This document shows positions 1 through 9,089 of a stretch of 64,000 nt of DNA, in pieces. The translations under genes and the position numbers were made by a program. How positions within the stretch are numbered: position 1 is the stretch's first letter; every line of letters starts with the position of its first letter. This stretch comes from Nostoc linckia NIES-25. GTDB lineage: Bacteria > Cyanobacteriota > Cyanobacteriia > Cyanobacteriales > Nostocaceae. The notes under the pieces were generated by a model. That model saw only the letters and a list, made by a program, of their open reading frames with translations. It made no database searches and had not been told where the DNA came from. The DNA lies in assembly GCF_002368035.1 (NCBI RefSeq), contig NZ_AP018222.1, forward strand, positions 1,948,471 to 2,012,470, in the 5' to 3' direction.

Positions 1-57
1 CATCTCCCCATCCCCCCATCCCCTCATCTCCCCATCCCCCCATCCCCAACTCAGATA
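1..57. repeat. C-rich imperfect tandem repeat
   Basis: Short units of the type CATCTCCCC and CATCCCCC are repeated to the left edge of the window. No coding potential is seen. It lies just beyond the stop codon of the minus-strand desaturase/SDR gene. Similar C-rich tracts recur near 33360-33420. Confidence 0.7.
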
Positions 58-1308
58 CTACTCACTCTTAGCTGTGCCGCTAAAAACTCTGTAATATAGC
101 CAAGTAGTAGTTTCCTTCAAGGGAAACAGCAGATAAGTTAGAGGATTGATTGTCACAATAATATTTCGGAAGTCTCGCTTTGCCAAAAACAAGATTGCAC
201 GAGCAACTTGCTGTGCAGACATTACTCCGTAAGGGTTAAGCTGACTTTTAAAAGGGCCGAGAATTAACTTGCGAATAATACAATTGCCATCTAGGCGCTT
301 GAGGGTGACAATATCTCCTAGCGCTCGTTTGCTGAGTTCATACAAGGGACTAAGTGCTGGTGACACCTCAGCCTCAGAAGTGTTAACCCAAATTTCCTTA
401 GTTGCTTTGGCTTGTGGCCCCGTGACAGTGGTCAAAAATATATCTATCAAGCGCAATGCAGAAAAAGTATTCACTTCGTATGAAGAGTTGATAGCATCGG
501 GTGTACGGCTCGTGTAAACATTGACTCCGTGGTTGATAATTAAAATATCGATTTTCTGTAAACTTTCCCTTAGCTCTGCTTCATTACCCAATTGCCAAGG
601 AATCACCTTTACCCCAGTTTGCTCTGCTAATTTTTCTGGATTTGTAGTTAATGCCACGACTTTAGCATTACACTTGACAAGTTCTTCCGTTAATGCTTGT
701 CCCAAAGCTCCTGATGCTCCAGTTAAAGCCACAGTTTTACCCTTGAGAGATAGGGCTGTTCCCAATATTTTATCGACTAAGGGAAAGACACCACTGTAAT
801 AAGCGTTGACATCATCAAAATGGTGACGCCAATGGTAAGACCGATTTACCCACCAAATCGAGGGAACGGTTTCTAAAGGGCCGGGTAAGTGATTGTAGTC
901 TGTATCAATTTTTCCTTGAAAATATCGTAAAGACGCCCCATACAAGAAGGTGCAAGCATAAGCTACTCCTAGCCATAAGCCTGTTTGTCGGACAATTAAG
1001 GCAATTAAGGTTGATGCTACTACTAGTAAGCTCGATTCTAAAATGTCGTGATAAAGCTGAGATTCTTGGTAAATTTTTAAAGAAACAACCGATAAATCCC
1101 GGCGATAAGCCATGTGGTGCTTATTGTGCCATTTCGCAAGCCAATTCACTTGGTGACACAAAGCATGGTAAATGTCTCTTAAAACCTCAGCGAGTAAGAG
1201 CGAAAACAGCCCCCAAGTAGCAAACTCTAAGCAGGCGTTGACTAAAACCCAATTTATCTGTAAATTTGCCCCAATTTCAATCCAGCTTTGTGCAAATGTT
1301 TTTATCAT
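58..1308 (-). CDS. Bifunctional fatty-acid/sterol desaturase-like and short-chain dehydrogenase fusion
   Basis: The N-terminal half is hydrophobic and carries the histidine clusters of the membrane fatty-acid hydroxylase/sterol desaturase superfamily: HALCH at about residues 48-52, HNKHH at 61-65 and HWRHH at 159-163, presumed di-iron ligands. The C-terminal half is a short-chain dehydrogenase with the cofactor motif TGASGALG near 196-203 and a catalytic-type YxxxK (YELSK) near 322-326. This fusion is a known cyanobacterial architecture, but its substrate is not known to me. I chose the ATG at 1308; an in-frame GTG at 1320 would add four residues. It stands alone on its strand. The fusion suggests sequential lipid modification in a membrane, which is an inference. 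Confidence 0.85.
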   Translation of the reverse strand: MIKTFAQSWIEIGANLQINWVLVNACLEFATWGLFSLLLAEVLRDIYHALCHQVNWLAKWHNKHHMAYRRDLSVVSLKIYQESQLYHDILESSLLVVASTLIALIVRQTGLWLGVAYACTFLYGASLRYFQGKIDTDYNHLPGPLETVPSIWWVNRSYHWRHHFDDVNAYYSGVFPLVDKILGTALSLKGKTVALTGASGALGQALTEELVKCNAKVVALTTNPEKLAEQTGVKVIPWQLGNEAELRESLQKIDILIINHGVNVYTSRTPDAINSSYEVNTFSALRLIDIFLTTVTGPQAKATKEIWVNTSEAEVSPALSPLYELSKRALGDIVTLKRLDGNCIIRKLILGPFKSQLNPYGVMSAQQVARAILFLAKRDFRNIIVTINPLTYLLFPLKETTTWLYYRVFSGTAKSE

Positions 1309-1724
1309 GTTTGTTGACACTCGTTTTTCTTAATCATTCTTCATGATGGATTAAGGTCGAGTCTAGAGCAAGAGGAGCAGGGGAGACAGGGGGAGCAGGG
1401 GAGGCAGTTTATTGGACGGCGATCTCACTTTTTCGCGTTGCTCCCAGAGGAATATCCTCATCCCCACTGCACATATTTTTCTCTAACAACGTAATAAAAA
1501 CTTATTGATATTTATAAGATCCACAAGTAATAAGTGAATTAAAAATCAGGTAAACTCAAGCTGCAAAAGCTTTTTTGTCTTTCGGATAAGTAATTGATAA
1601 CCCAATACTTGTCGGGTTTTGGGGAAAAGGGGAAGGGGAAAGGGGAAAGAAAAAACCTTTAACCTTTACCCTTTAACCTTTTCCCCAAATCCAATTCGAG
1701 TTAAAAATCCTTAACCGAGCAGTA
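1309..1724. repeat. Intergenic region with polypurine/polypyrimidine repeat copy
   Basis: No gene is seen. A G-rich tract lies near 1371-1407. At 1617-1688 a run of GGGGAAAAGGGG-type purines is followed by ACCTTTAACC-type pyrimidines ending TTTTCCCC. This is one copy of the polypurine/polypyrimidine element found in at least ten places in the window. The stretch separates two divergently transcribed genes, so promoters for both should lie here, but none is obvious. Confidence 0.6.
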
Positions 1725-2495
1725 TTGATTGATAACCCCATCGCAGCTTGGGAGAAAACCTTTGTGGACGAACAACTAAAAAAACTAATTGATGAGGTAT
1801 GCTGCTACCCAGACCCCAGTCCAGAGAGGCAGAAAGCATTAAATAGACTGCTTATAGTTATTCAACAACTCCCTGGTATTTATAAGTCAGGACATCAAGA
1901 CTATTTAGAAGCTTTAAATTTAACTTGGGAATGGATGAGCCGGAAGATTTGTGCATTTGAAGCGCGTTCACGAAGTGACTCCGTTCGCGTAGCGTCCCGA
2001 AGGGAAGGAGTATCGCCTTCACTGCAACAAAGCCTAGTAATCTGGATTAATGGCTATCTCAAGTGGCGGATTAAAGATTTATACATCCCAGACAGTAATT
2101 ATACTATCAGTCTAGACAGACTCACCCGTAACGATGAGGGCGACGAAACAAGCCTGCTAAATATCCTGCCAGACCCTCAATCGCCAATCACCTTAGATTT
2201 GCTGGATATCAAAATTGCCCAAATCCAAGAAAATCAGCGTCAGGGTGTGGGAGAACGCATCAGACAATACATTGAGCAAGATGAAGAAGGTAAATTAACA
2301 GCTAGTTGTCTGCGAAAAAACCCAGAATGCCATTGTCAGCTGTTGGCAATGCGCTTACTTATCGAAAATCCACCTCATAAAATCTCTGATATTGCTAGAG
2401 ATTTAAATATAAGCAATCAAACTCTTTACTCTCACTGGAAGAAAAACTGCCTTCCTTTGTTGAGAGAAATTGGTATAAATTTCGGATATGAGTAA
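1725..2495 (+). CDS. Sigma-70-like HTH protein, first gene of CHAT operon
   Basis: A 256-residue protein resembling the cyanobacterial sigma factor-like proteins that precede DUF1822/CHAT genes. It has an acidic helical N-terminus, a middle segment with sigma-like linker composition, and a C-terminal helix-turn-helix (about 215-245, HKISDIARDLNISNQTLYSHW) like sigma region 4. Role inferred: transcription control of its own operon or a stress regulon. The only reasonable start is a TTG at 1725. Around residues 80-100 an Arg/Ser-rich stretch is encoded by a dispersed repeat (about 1966-2020), which looks like an in-frame repeat insertion. The stop overlaps the next start by one base (TAATG), implying translational coupling. 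Confidence 0.7.
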   Translation: MIDNPIAAWEKTFVDEQLKKLIDEVCCYPDPSPERQKALNRLLIVIQQLPGIYKSGHQDYLEALNLTWEWMSRKICAFEARSRSDSVRVASRREGVSPSLQQSLVIWINGYLKWRIKDLYIPDSNYTISLDRLTRNDEGDETSLLNILPDPQSPITLDLLDIKIAQIQENQRQGVGERIRQYIEQDEEGKLTASCLRKNPECHCQLLAMRLLIENPPHKISDIARDLNISNQTLYSHWKKNCLPLLREIGINFGYE

Positions 2496-3400
2496 TGACT
2501 AACACACAACGACATGTTCTAAGCGTCCCCCTCCCCCAAAATGCCCACCGCTGGGCTGAGGAATTTGCCGCCGAACAAGATAGCCCCCAAAAGGGAAAAC
2601 AAGTTTATCTCAATACTCTGGCTGTTTATGCCGTTCGCAGTTATCTCAAATGGCTAAACATTGAAACGGCGCTAAATCAAGGTGATAGCTGGCATCGCGG
2701 TTTAAGGGCGATTTTTGATGTTGCTGATTTAGTTTTGCCTGGTGTTGGGAAGCTTGAATGTCGTCCGGTGTTACCAGGTGAGGTTGCCATAGTCTTGCCT
2801 GCAAGCATAACACAAGACCGCATTGGTTATGTAGCAGTTCAGTTTAGTCAACAATTAGATTATGTAGAATTACTGGGATTTTTTCCCACAGCAGCGATGG
2901 CTGAATCGCCACAAATATTGGAAATAGCACAGTTGCAATCTTTTGATGCGCTTTTTGAGATTATACATAGACGTTCCCTATTGGTAAATTTGCGTCAATG
3001 GGTGACGGGAATCTTCCAGCCGGATTGGCAATCTCCAGATTTATTGTTTGCAAGTAATTTCAGAAGTAGTAGTACGATCGCTCGCCCTGCAACTAACTCC
3101 ATCAGTCGGGCGAAAGTAATTGATTTAGGCAGACAAGTGCTGTTGTTAGTGCAGTTAACTCCCACAAATAGTGAAGTTTTCGACATTCGCCTGCGGGTTT
3201 ATCCAGGTGATGATGCTATTCATCTACCGGCTTTTTTACAACTGATAGTTCTTGATGCAGCGGGAAACACTAGCATGGAAGCGCAAGCAAGAAGCGCAGA
3301 TGATTGGATGCAACTAGAGTTTAGCTGCGAACACGAGGAAAAATTCAGTGTCAAGATAGTGCTAGGGGAAACAAGTCTGATAGAAAAGTTTGTTGTTTAA
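2495..3400 (+). CDS. DUF1822 family protein
   Basis: A 301-residue protein starting MTNTQRHVLSVPLPQNAHRW and matching the cyanobacterial DUF1822 pattern: an N-terminal helical part containing YLNTLAVYAVRSYL and a beta-rich C-terminus. No catalytic motif or membrane segment was found. The family has no established biochemical function that I know. It overlaps the sigma-like gene by one base and is followed after 21 bases by the CHAT gene, so it is almost certainly co-expressed and co-functional with them. Confidence 0.8.
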   Translation: MTNTQRHVLSVPLPQNAHRWAEEFAAEQDSPQKGKQVYLNTLAVYAVRSYLKWLNIETALNQGDSWHRGLRAIFDVADLVLPGVGKLECRPVLPGEVAIVLPASITQDRIGYVAVQFSQQLDYVELLGFFPTAAMAESPQILEIAQLQSFDALFEIIHRRSLLVNLRQWVTGIFQPDWQSPDLLFASNFRSSSTIARPATNSISRAKVIDLGRQVLLLVQLTPTNSEVFDIRLRVYPGDDAIHLPAFLQLIVLDAAGNTSMEAQARSADDWMQLEFSCEHEEKFSVKIVLGETSLIEKFVV

Positions 3401-3421
3401 AACAAACAAAAGGAGACAGCA

Positions 3422-5557
3422 ATGGCGATCGTCAAGTTGAAACTCAGGCGCAGTTCGCAAGATGGATTTCTGGTAATTCTGACTGTAAAAAATTTGGATG
3501 AAGAAACAGAAGGGTTTCTCCCTCCCTTGCCACTAAATTTAGAATCATCCTTTAATCAATGGCAGTCAGCCTATCGTCAAATCGAGGCTGTGCGTTCTTG
3601 TGTTGCTCCTGCGCCGGGGTTGCGTCTCACACCCAAAACTGTAACAATTCATTCCCACGCCGAACATACTCTGGCAGTAAAAGACGAGCTAAATCAATGG
3701 TTGAATACTTACGATAGCAAATGGCTACCAATTAGGGATAGATTAATAGCGATCGCTCAGCAATTGCATCAATCAAATGAAGAGATTCGCGTCATTATTG
3801 ATGCCAAAGATATCGATTTACGTCGCCTTCCCTGGCAAGAATGGAATTTATTTGAAGAACACTATCCCAACGCCGAAATCGCCCTTAGTGCGCCCAAAAA
3901 CAAAAATAAACACAGCGATAAACTAGTTCCTCAAAGCCAACATATCAGAATTTTAGTTGCTGTTGGTAGGAGCGATGGCATTAACACAAAAGATGATTTA
4001 AAGCTAATTCAAGATTTAGAAAAAAATGGCGTAGAAGTACTGTGTTTAATGCAGCCTAACCGCAAAGAATTATGTGAAGCACTTTGGGATGAACAAGGTT
4101 ATCATATTTTTGTGTTTACAGGGCACAGTGGCAGTCAAGAAGATGGACAGATAGGTTGGATTGAACTCAACGATAAAGATAGCTTGAGTATTGAAGATTT
4201 TAAGGAAGCTTTAAAGCAAGCTATTGATAAAGGATTACAGTTAGCAATTTTTAATTCCTGCGATGGATTGGGATTAGCTAACCAACTGGCACAACTACAT
4301 TTACCTCAAGTTATTGTGATGCGGGAACCCGTACCCGACGCCGTAGCAATAGATTTTTTAAGGTACTTTTTCAAAGAATTTACCCATAATCATAAATCAC
4401 TATTTACTTCCGTTAAAAAAGCACGCAAACGCCTAGAACATTTTAAGTCTGATTACCCCGGTGCAATTTGGTTGCCAACAATTTGTATTCAGTCCAATGT
4501 TGAACCTTTGACTTGGCAAGGATTATGCGAAAGTTCTCCGCCAAAGGTAACTCCAATCAAACCAGACATTTCAACTCATCAACCAAAGAAAAATATCAAA
4601 CCGTGGTTATTAATTGGTTTGCTTGGTGTGGTTGCCAGTGGCGGTATATTATATTTTCTTCCTGGCAAAAAATCTGACTCCGATTTGAGTTCCGTTGCTG
4701 CTCCCGAAGGAACGTGGTTTTATGGTGGGAGTACATCTTGGGCACCAATTCGCCAATATATAGATCCTGAAATCACAACAGCTCATCCGAAATTTGAGTT
4801 ACGCTATACCGATGCGATTAATGCTACGCCAGGTTCGGGCACTGGAATTCGGATGTTGTTGGAAGGACAACTTACCTTTTCTCAATCCTCCCGCCCCATA
4901 GCAGACAGAGAATATCAACAAGCTCAACAACGGGGATTCAGCCTCAAACAAATTCCAGTGGCTTTAGAAGGATTAGCGATCGCTGTTCACCCCAGTCTGC
5001 AAATTCCAGGGCTAACTTTAACACAAATCAAAGATATTTACACTGGTAAAATAACTAACTGGAAACAGATCGGCGGCCCTAACCTCAAAATTACTGCTTA
5101 CTCCCGCCACTTTGAAGATGGAGGCACTGTAGAGTTTTTTGTTAACAATATTCTCAGTGGAGAAAAATTTGGGAGTAACATAGTCTACCTTTATGATACG
5201 ACAGATGCTCTCAGAAAATTAGCAAGCGATCGCGGCGGTATTTACTACGCTTCGGCGCCAGAAGTCGTTCCTCAATGCAAGGTTAAGCCCCTACCAATCG
5301 CCAGACAAGGAAAGAGTTTTGTCGCTCCTTATATAGAGCCTTTGATTAAAGCCGAGCAATGTCCCAATCCGCGCAACAAGTTAAACATTGATGCTTTCAA
5401 AACAGGCCAGTATCCAATTACACGCCAAATGTTTGTCATAGTTAAGCAGAATAATGGCAGTTTAGAACAACAAGCAGGTGAGGCATACGCCAAAATGCTA
5501 CTGACACATCAGGGACAACAACTGATGAATGAAGCCGGCTTTGTGCGTATCCGTTAA
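3422..5557 (+). CDS. CHAT caspase-like protease fused through a TM helix to a PstS-like phosphate-binding domain
   Basis: A 711-residue protein with three parts. Residues about 165-355 form a CHAT domain with the expected catalytic pair, His235 in FTGHSGS and Cys280 in FNSCDGLG. Residues about 394-413 form a single hydrophobic helix after a Lys-rich stretch. Residues about 430-711 resemble the periplasmic phosphate-binding protein PstS (GSTSWAPI, GSGTGIRMLLEG, SSRPI, GLAIAVHPS, TGKITNWKQIGG). By the positive-inside pattern the protease is cytoplasmic and the ligand-binding module faces the periplasm. A strong Shine-Dalgarno (AAAGGAGA) precedes the ATG. Inference: an anion sensor that switches an intracellular protease, probably acting on or with the two upstream proteins. 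Family functions are known for each domain; the coupling is not shown. Confidence 0.85.
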   Translation: MAIVKLKLRRSSQDGFLVILTVKNLDEETEGFLPPLPLNLESSFNQWQSAYRQIEAVRSCVAPAPGLRLTPKTVTIHSHAEHTLAVKDELNQWLNTYDSKWLPIRDRLIAIAQQLHQSNEEIRVIIDAKDIDLRRLPWQEWNLFEEHYPNAEIALSAPKNKNKHSDKLVPQSQHIRILVAVGRSDGINTKDDLKLIQDLEKNGVEVLCLMQPNRKELCEALWDEQGYHIFVFTGHSGSQEDGQIGWIELNDKDSLSIEDFKEALKQAIDKGLQLAIFNSCDGLGLANQLAQLHLPQVIVMREPVPDAVAIDFLRYFFKEFTHNHKSLFTSVKKARKRLEHFKSDYPGAIWLPTICIQSNVEPLTWQGLCESSPPKVTPIKPDISTHQPKKNIKPWLLIGLLGVVASGGILYFLPGKKSDSDLSSVAAPEGTWFYGGSTSWAPIRQYIDPEITTAHPKFELRYTDAINATPGSGTGIRMLLEGQLTFSQSSRPIADREYQQAQQRGFSLKQIPVALEGLAIAVHPSLQIPGLTLTQIKDIYTGKITNWKQIGGPNLKITAYSRHFEDGGTVEFFVNNILSGEKFGSNIVYLYDTTDALRKLASDRGGIYYASAPEVVPQCKVKPLPIARQGKSFVAPYIEPLIKAEQCPNPRNKLNIDAFKTGQYPITRQMFVIVKQNNGSLEQQAGEAYAKMLLTHQGQQLMNEAGFVRIR

Positions 5558-6018
5558 ATTTTTTAGGAGGCAGGAGGCAGGGGGCAGCGGTTCGGCTTCG
5601 CTCACCGACCAGGGGCAGGGGGCAGGAGGCAGATTTATGAAATATTTGTGTAGTAATTATAAGCACACGGATATCAAATAAAAAGTAATAAGAATCGAGA
5701 AATTTCAAATCATCTGGAAATATTAGGAGTTATTCTACATAATTGCCCAGTAGTGAATAGTGATGAGCATTCTTACATTATTTATACTTTTGTACTGAGC
5801 TAATAGCAAAAATCGCGTAAAGCTTAACTGCAATTAATAATTTTCTACTTTGTAGAAAATTAGTTTTCATCTAGAGTAGGACAAAGATACCTGCTGTGAC
5901 TACAGAAACAAAAGCTAGATCGAGCCTCTGGCTTGTAGCTTTAGGAAACCAACTTTAATTCTTGAGAGTCTGGTTTCAAAATGAGTAACAGCACCATTCC
6001 CCATCAGCTCGATCACCT
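5558..6018. other. Intergenic region without recognised gene
   Basis: It contains a purine-rich tract (GGAGGCAGGAGG-type) around 5564-5632, interrupted by a short imperfect palindrome (GGTTCGGCTTCGCTCACCGACC-like, 5584-5608) typical of small dispersed repeats. The rest is AT-rich and probably holds the promoter of the DUF3038 gene. No RNA gene was recognised. Confidence 0.5.
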
Positions 6019-6624
6019 ATGCTAAAAGTTATGCACTCGGCCACCAACTCAGCCACTCCAAATGCCCAGTGGGAGGATTTAATCAAGCTTCCAGCCCCAA
6101 ACACAGTTCAATGGGACAATATCAAAACCCAATTAGACTTAGTACTGTTGGCGCTAGAAACCTTAACTGGGATTGGTTCTGAGGCTATGCTTTCGGCGGC
6201 AACTGATTTGAATTTAGAGTCAAGAGTGCCAGATCGCGTAGCTTTATGGAGACTGCGCCAATCAAATCCGCTACGCAAAGGTCAAGGAGGGCGAAAAAAG
6301 CTAGATGTAGAAGAAGCGCGATCGCTTGTTCTGATCGCCTGCTACCTAGCCAAACAGCACCAGGAATTGATTCGCCGCGCTGTTGGTTTGTTAGAACAAA
6401 TGGCAGAAAGTAACCGGGAACCTCACCAGGCTGCTTTACTTGGAGATTATATTGATGCTTTTTGCAACACTTACCAAGAGCGGATGGAAGAGGACGAGCA
6501 AATCTCAACAGATTTACTTACCAACCTGGCACTAAAACTGCTTGTAGATTTACTTTTTTACAGCGCCCCTGGTGGGCATCGCCGTCTTTGGCTAGGACTT
6601 ATAGACCGTTCTACAAAATTTTAA
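6019..6624 (+). CDS. DUF3038 domain protein
   Basis: A 201-residue, mostly helical protein matching DUF3038, a cyanobacterial family that usually sits directly upstream of a DUF4335 gene, as here. The core runs from about residue 30 (LDLVLLALETLTGIGSEAML) to 180, with a basic GGRKKLDVEEAR segment near 98. No catalytic residues are recognised and function is unknown. ATG at 6019 is used; a second ATG at 6031 is possible. A 264-base gap containing a short dispersed repeat (around 6820-6840) separates it from its partner. Confidence 0.75.
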   Translation: MLKVMHSATNSATPNAQWEDLIKLPAPNTVQWDNIKTQLDLVLLALETLTGIGSEAMLSAATDLNLESRVPDRVALWRLRQSNPLRKGQGGRKKLDVEEARSLVLIACYLAKQHQELIRRAVGLLEQMAESNREPHQAALLGDYIDAFCNTYQERMEEDEQISTDLLTNLALKLLVDLLFYSAPGGHRRLWLGLIDRSTKF

Positions 6625-6888
6625 ATTTGACTTTTGAGATTCCTCAACCGAAATTCGCCGCTAGGTCAAGAAACCTCTTTAACAATCGCTAGCCCTTGGG
6701 CCATGCGCTACCAACATTGATTCTTCCTTGGACATCAGTTTGTACAAAAAAAGAATCGAACAGAGTTATAAGTCGCAACTTTTATTTGCAAGCAACTGGC
6801 TCAACTTTTGTCTTTAACACGCTACGCGTAGCTTGCTTCGACTTAGGAGTACGCAAAATCCCAAATAGTCTTCCTTGTTGTTCCTGCC

Positions 6889-8505
6889 ATGCCTCTATCA
6901 AATACTGTGATTCGTAGCTACACACCTCCTACTTGCACGCTAGAAGTATTCGCACAAAGTTCCCCTTTGTCTCGTTGGATGGGGAGAACTGTTCTCAAGC
7001 AGCTAAGCTTTGAACTACGTTTTGACGATCCCCGACTACCAGAAGAACATAGAGTTCCTATTCGAGGCGATCGCAACCAACTAGAAGCTTTGTGTGATGC
7101 AGTCACCAGCTATGTACAGCAATTCCTCCAACAGTCTCCAGAAACCTTTTGGGTTCGTTTCTCAGGTAACCAAGAATCAAGCGCGGTACTGGATGAACCA
7201 GAATTAGAATTATCAACAAAAACATTAAATTCTTTTAATACCCAGCTTCCAGGCGCAAATATATATTTAGAACCCAGCAGCTATTTAACTCACAATCTAT
7301 TTCTTGGTTCTCTCGCCAACCAAACATCCGGCCCAGTAATTCAACTGAGTTTGTTGCAATTATTCGATTTGGCAACTGCTTTAGATGAATACTCAACCGA
7401 TGTTATGGCACTACCAACTCTTAACACTAGGAGTTCAGATATGAACTTCCCCGCTTGGGCGCCTATTGCGGCAGTATTAGTATTAGCCGTCGGTTTTTTA
7501 CCAGTTACTTGGCAATATGCTAACAACATCAGGCAAAAACAACAGACAGCCAAAACAGCAGACCCAACAGAGGTAAAGACTGCGCTACAACCTTCACCCT
7601 CTGTAACCTTCCCCGCACCCCAGCCTGGACTTACCACCCCACCAGGTAATTTGCTCGGTTCTACCCCTCCACCCCCGGCGTCTAGTTTGCCCCAAACACC
7701 GCTAACAACCACTGGTTCTGGTTTGACTACGACACCACCTGTATTGCCCAACAATCCACTGGTCATACCTCCTACAACTCTGGGTAAGACTCCAACCCTA
7801 CCAAAGAATTCAGCAATCGCACCGTCCACCAAAATCCCCGGACAGGAAATCGCCATACTACCAAATCTGGGGCAGAATCTCACAGCCCCAAATCCCCAAG
7901 CAGATGCCCTCCCCAAGAGACGGAATTTACCCTCCAGCCTATCTTCTAATACACCCAATTTCTCAACCAACGTCTCGCCAGTAGTTCCCCCCTCTGTTGC
8001 CACCATACCCAATAACAACCGTGGCAATATCCCCACCCAAGGTTCTCCATTAACCTCACAACAACTGGACGAAACAATCAGTGCCTTACAGGGAGCTTCT
8101 CCTGTAAATAAACCCCCCACAGAACAACCTTCCTCTGTGACTCCTACTAGTAATCCATTTATCGATCGATTAGGAGACAGCAGCAAAGCCCCCACATCCA
8201 GACAAGTAGCAACTGGCACATTATTTGATACACCTCAGGTAGCAGAAGCCAGAGAATATATCACAAAGCGCTGGCAACCACCTGCGGGATTGGGACAAAC
8301 ACTAGAATACAGTTTGATAGTCAGTGTTGACGGCACAGTTGAACGAATTTTTCCGCTGAATAAAGCAGCCAGGGAATACGTTGATAGCGCTGGTATGCCG
8401 GAAGTTGGTCAACCTTTCGTTTCCGCCAATAACCGCGGACAAAATGTCAGAATTCGAGTTGTTCTTAGCCCTGATGGCAAGGTGCAAACTTTTCCAGATG
8501 ATTAA
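6889..8505 (+). CDS. DUF4335 domain protein with single TM and Pro/Thr-rich linker
   Basis: A 538-residue protein. The N-terminal ~170 residues (TCTLEVFAQSSPLSRW and onward) form a cytoplasmic domain. One membrane helix lies near 184-206 (AWAPIAAVLVLAVGFLPVTW). A long low-complexity Pro/Thr/Ser linker covers about 215-430. A conserved C-terminal domain of about 100 residues ends at the stop. The layout suggests an inner-membrane protein whose C-terminal domain reaches across the periplasm, perhaps to the cell wall; this is inference. It is paired with the DUF3038 gene. Function is unknown. Confidence 0.75.
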   Translation: MPLSNTVIRSYTPPTCTLEVFAQSSPLSRWMGRTVLKQLSFELRFDDPRLPEEHRVPIRGDRNQLEALCDAVTSYVQQFLQQSPETFWVRFSGNQESSAVLDEPELELSTKTLNSFNTQLPGANIYLEPSSYLTHNLFLGSLANQTSGPVIQLSLLQLFDLATALDEYSTDVMALPTLNTRSSDMNFPAWAPIAAVLVLAVGFLPVTWQYANNIRQKQQTAKTADPTEVKTALQPSPSVTFPAPQPGLTTPPGNLLGSTPPPPASSLPQTPLTTTGSGLTTTPPVLPNNPLVIPPTTLGKTPTLPKNSAIAPSTKIPGQEIAILPNLGQNLTAPNPQADALPKRRNLPSSLSSNTPNFSTNVSPVVPPSVATIPNNNRGNIPTQGSPLTSQQLDETISALQGASPVNKPPTEQPSSVTPTSNPFIDRLGDSSKAPTSRQVATGTLFDTPQVAEAREYITKRWQPPAGLGQTLEYSLIVSVDGTVERIFPLNKAAREYVDSAGMPEVGQPFVSANNRGQNVRIRVVLSPDGKVQTFPDD

Positions 8506-8515
8506 GTAAATTCAT

Positions 8516-8635
8516 CAGGACTTACGCAAAAGATAACGAAAGTAGCGGTAATACCCTGCGGGAAGCCGCTCCGCGTCTACATGAATTACCGCTACGCAAG
8601 AATAAGCTTTTCAGTCACATATTGCGTAAGTCCTG
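8516..8635. mobile_element. MITE family A, copy 1 (120 bp, 5-bp target duplication)
   Basis: Perfect 14-bp terminal inverted repeats, CAGGACTTACGCAA (8516-8529) and TTGCGTAAGTCCTG (8622-8635), are flanked on both sides by TTCAT, a 5-bp target-site duplication. Copy 2 at 11940-12033 is 94 bp. Apart from a few point changes, the 26-bp difference is explained by a 27-nt repeat replacing one T at the centre of the internal palindrome. No transposase is encoded, so this is a non-autonomous element mobilised in trans. Confidence 0.9.
8553..8579 (+). repeat. 27-nt small dispersed repeat nested in the MITE
   Basis: This element starts ACCCTGCGGG and ends GCGTCTA. It occupies the position of the middle T in GGTAATTCATG of the empty MITE copy. 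Two nearly identical copies (two substitutions) lie in the T-loops of tRNA genes at 55315-55341 and 55580-55606. It matches the class of 21-27-nt small dispersed repeats described in Nostoc. Confidence 0.9.
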
Positions 8636-8771
8636 TTCATTTTTTGGGTTTTAGACTTCGGCTACGCTCAATCGAACGATTTTAGATTGGGAATGGCTTT
8701 CTAAATCTAGTTTGTATCAATTTATTTGCTGCAATTTTAAATTGGTATCATTCTTTTGTTGACACTTTTGT

Positions 8772-8803
8772 AACTGGTACAAACTTTGTACCAGTTTTTG
8801 TTT
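8772..8803 (+). terminator. Likely rho-independent terminator
   Basis: A 9-bp stem, AACTGGTAC/GTACCAGTT, with a 7-base loop is followed by TTTGTTT. It lies 267 bases past the DUF4335 stop and could end that transcript after the MITE. Confidence 0.55.
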
Positions 8804-9089
8804 GCTCCAATTGCCTTGAAGCCAGGTTTTTTGAGTCCAGTTAGCAAACTGGCCTGAATATTGATATTAGTAAACTTACCAATCAATACAATTATTTTTA
8901 ACAAGAATTATCCCCTAAAAACTAAAAATAAAAGTTTTAAAACTCTAACGTGAGTTTAACAAAACCTAATTAAAACTCCTTCCGTTGTAGGTAAGGGATA
9001 AAAAATCTGTTCTAATAATTCATTCTAGATTTTGAATGGATTCTTTTTCAAAATTTGCTAACAATCACTCAAGTAATAAGGTAAGGAAT

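Noticed and set aside
7341..8219. 292-codon open frame on the minus strand inside the DUF4335 gene
   Set aside because: It is antisense to the Pro/Thr-rich linker; the biased codon composition of the real gene removes stops on the opposite strand. No domain or ribosome-binding site.
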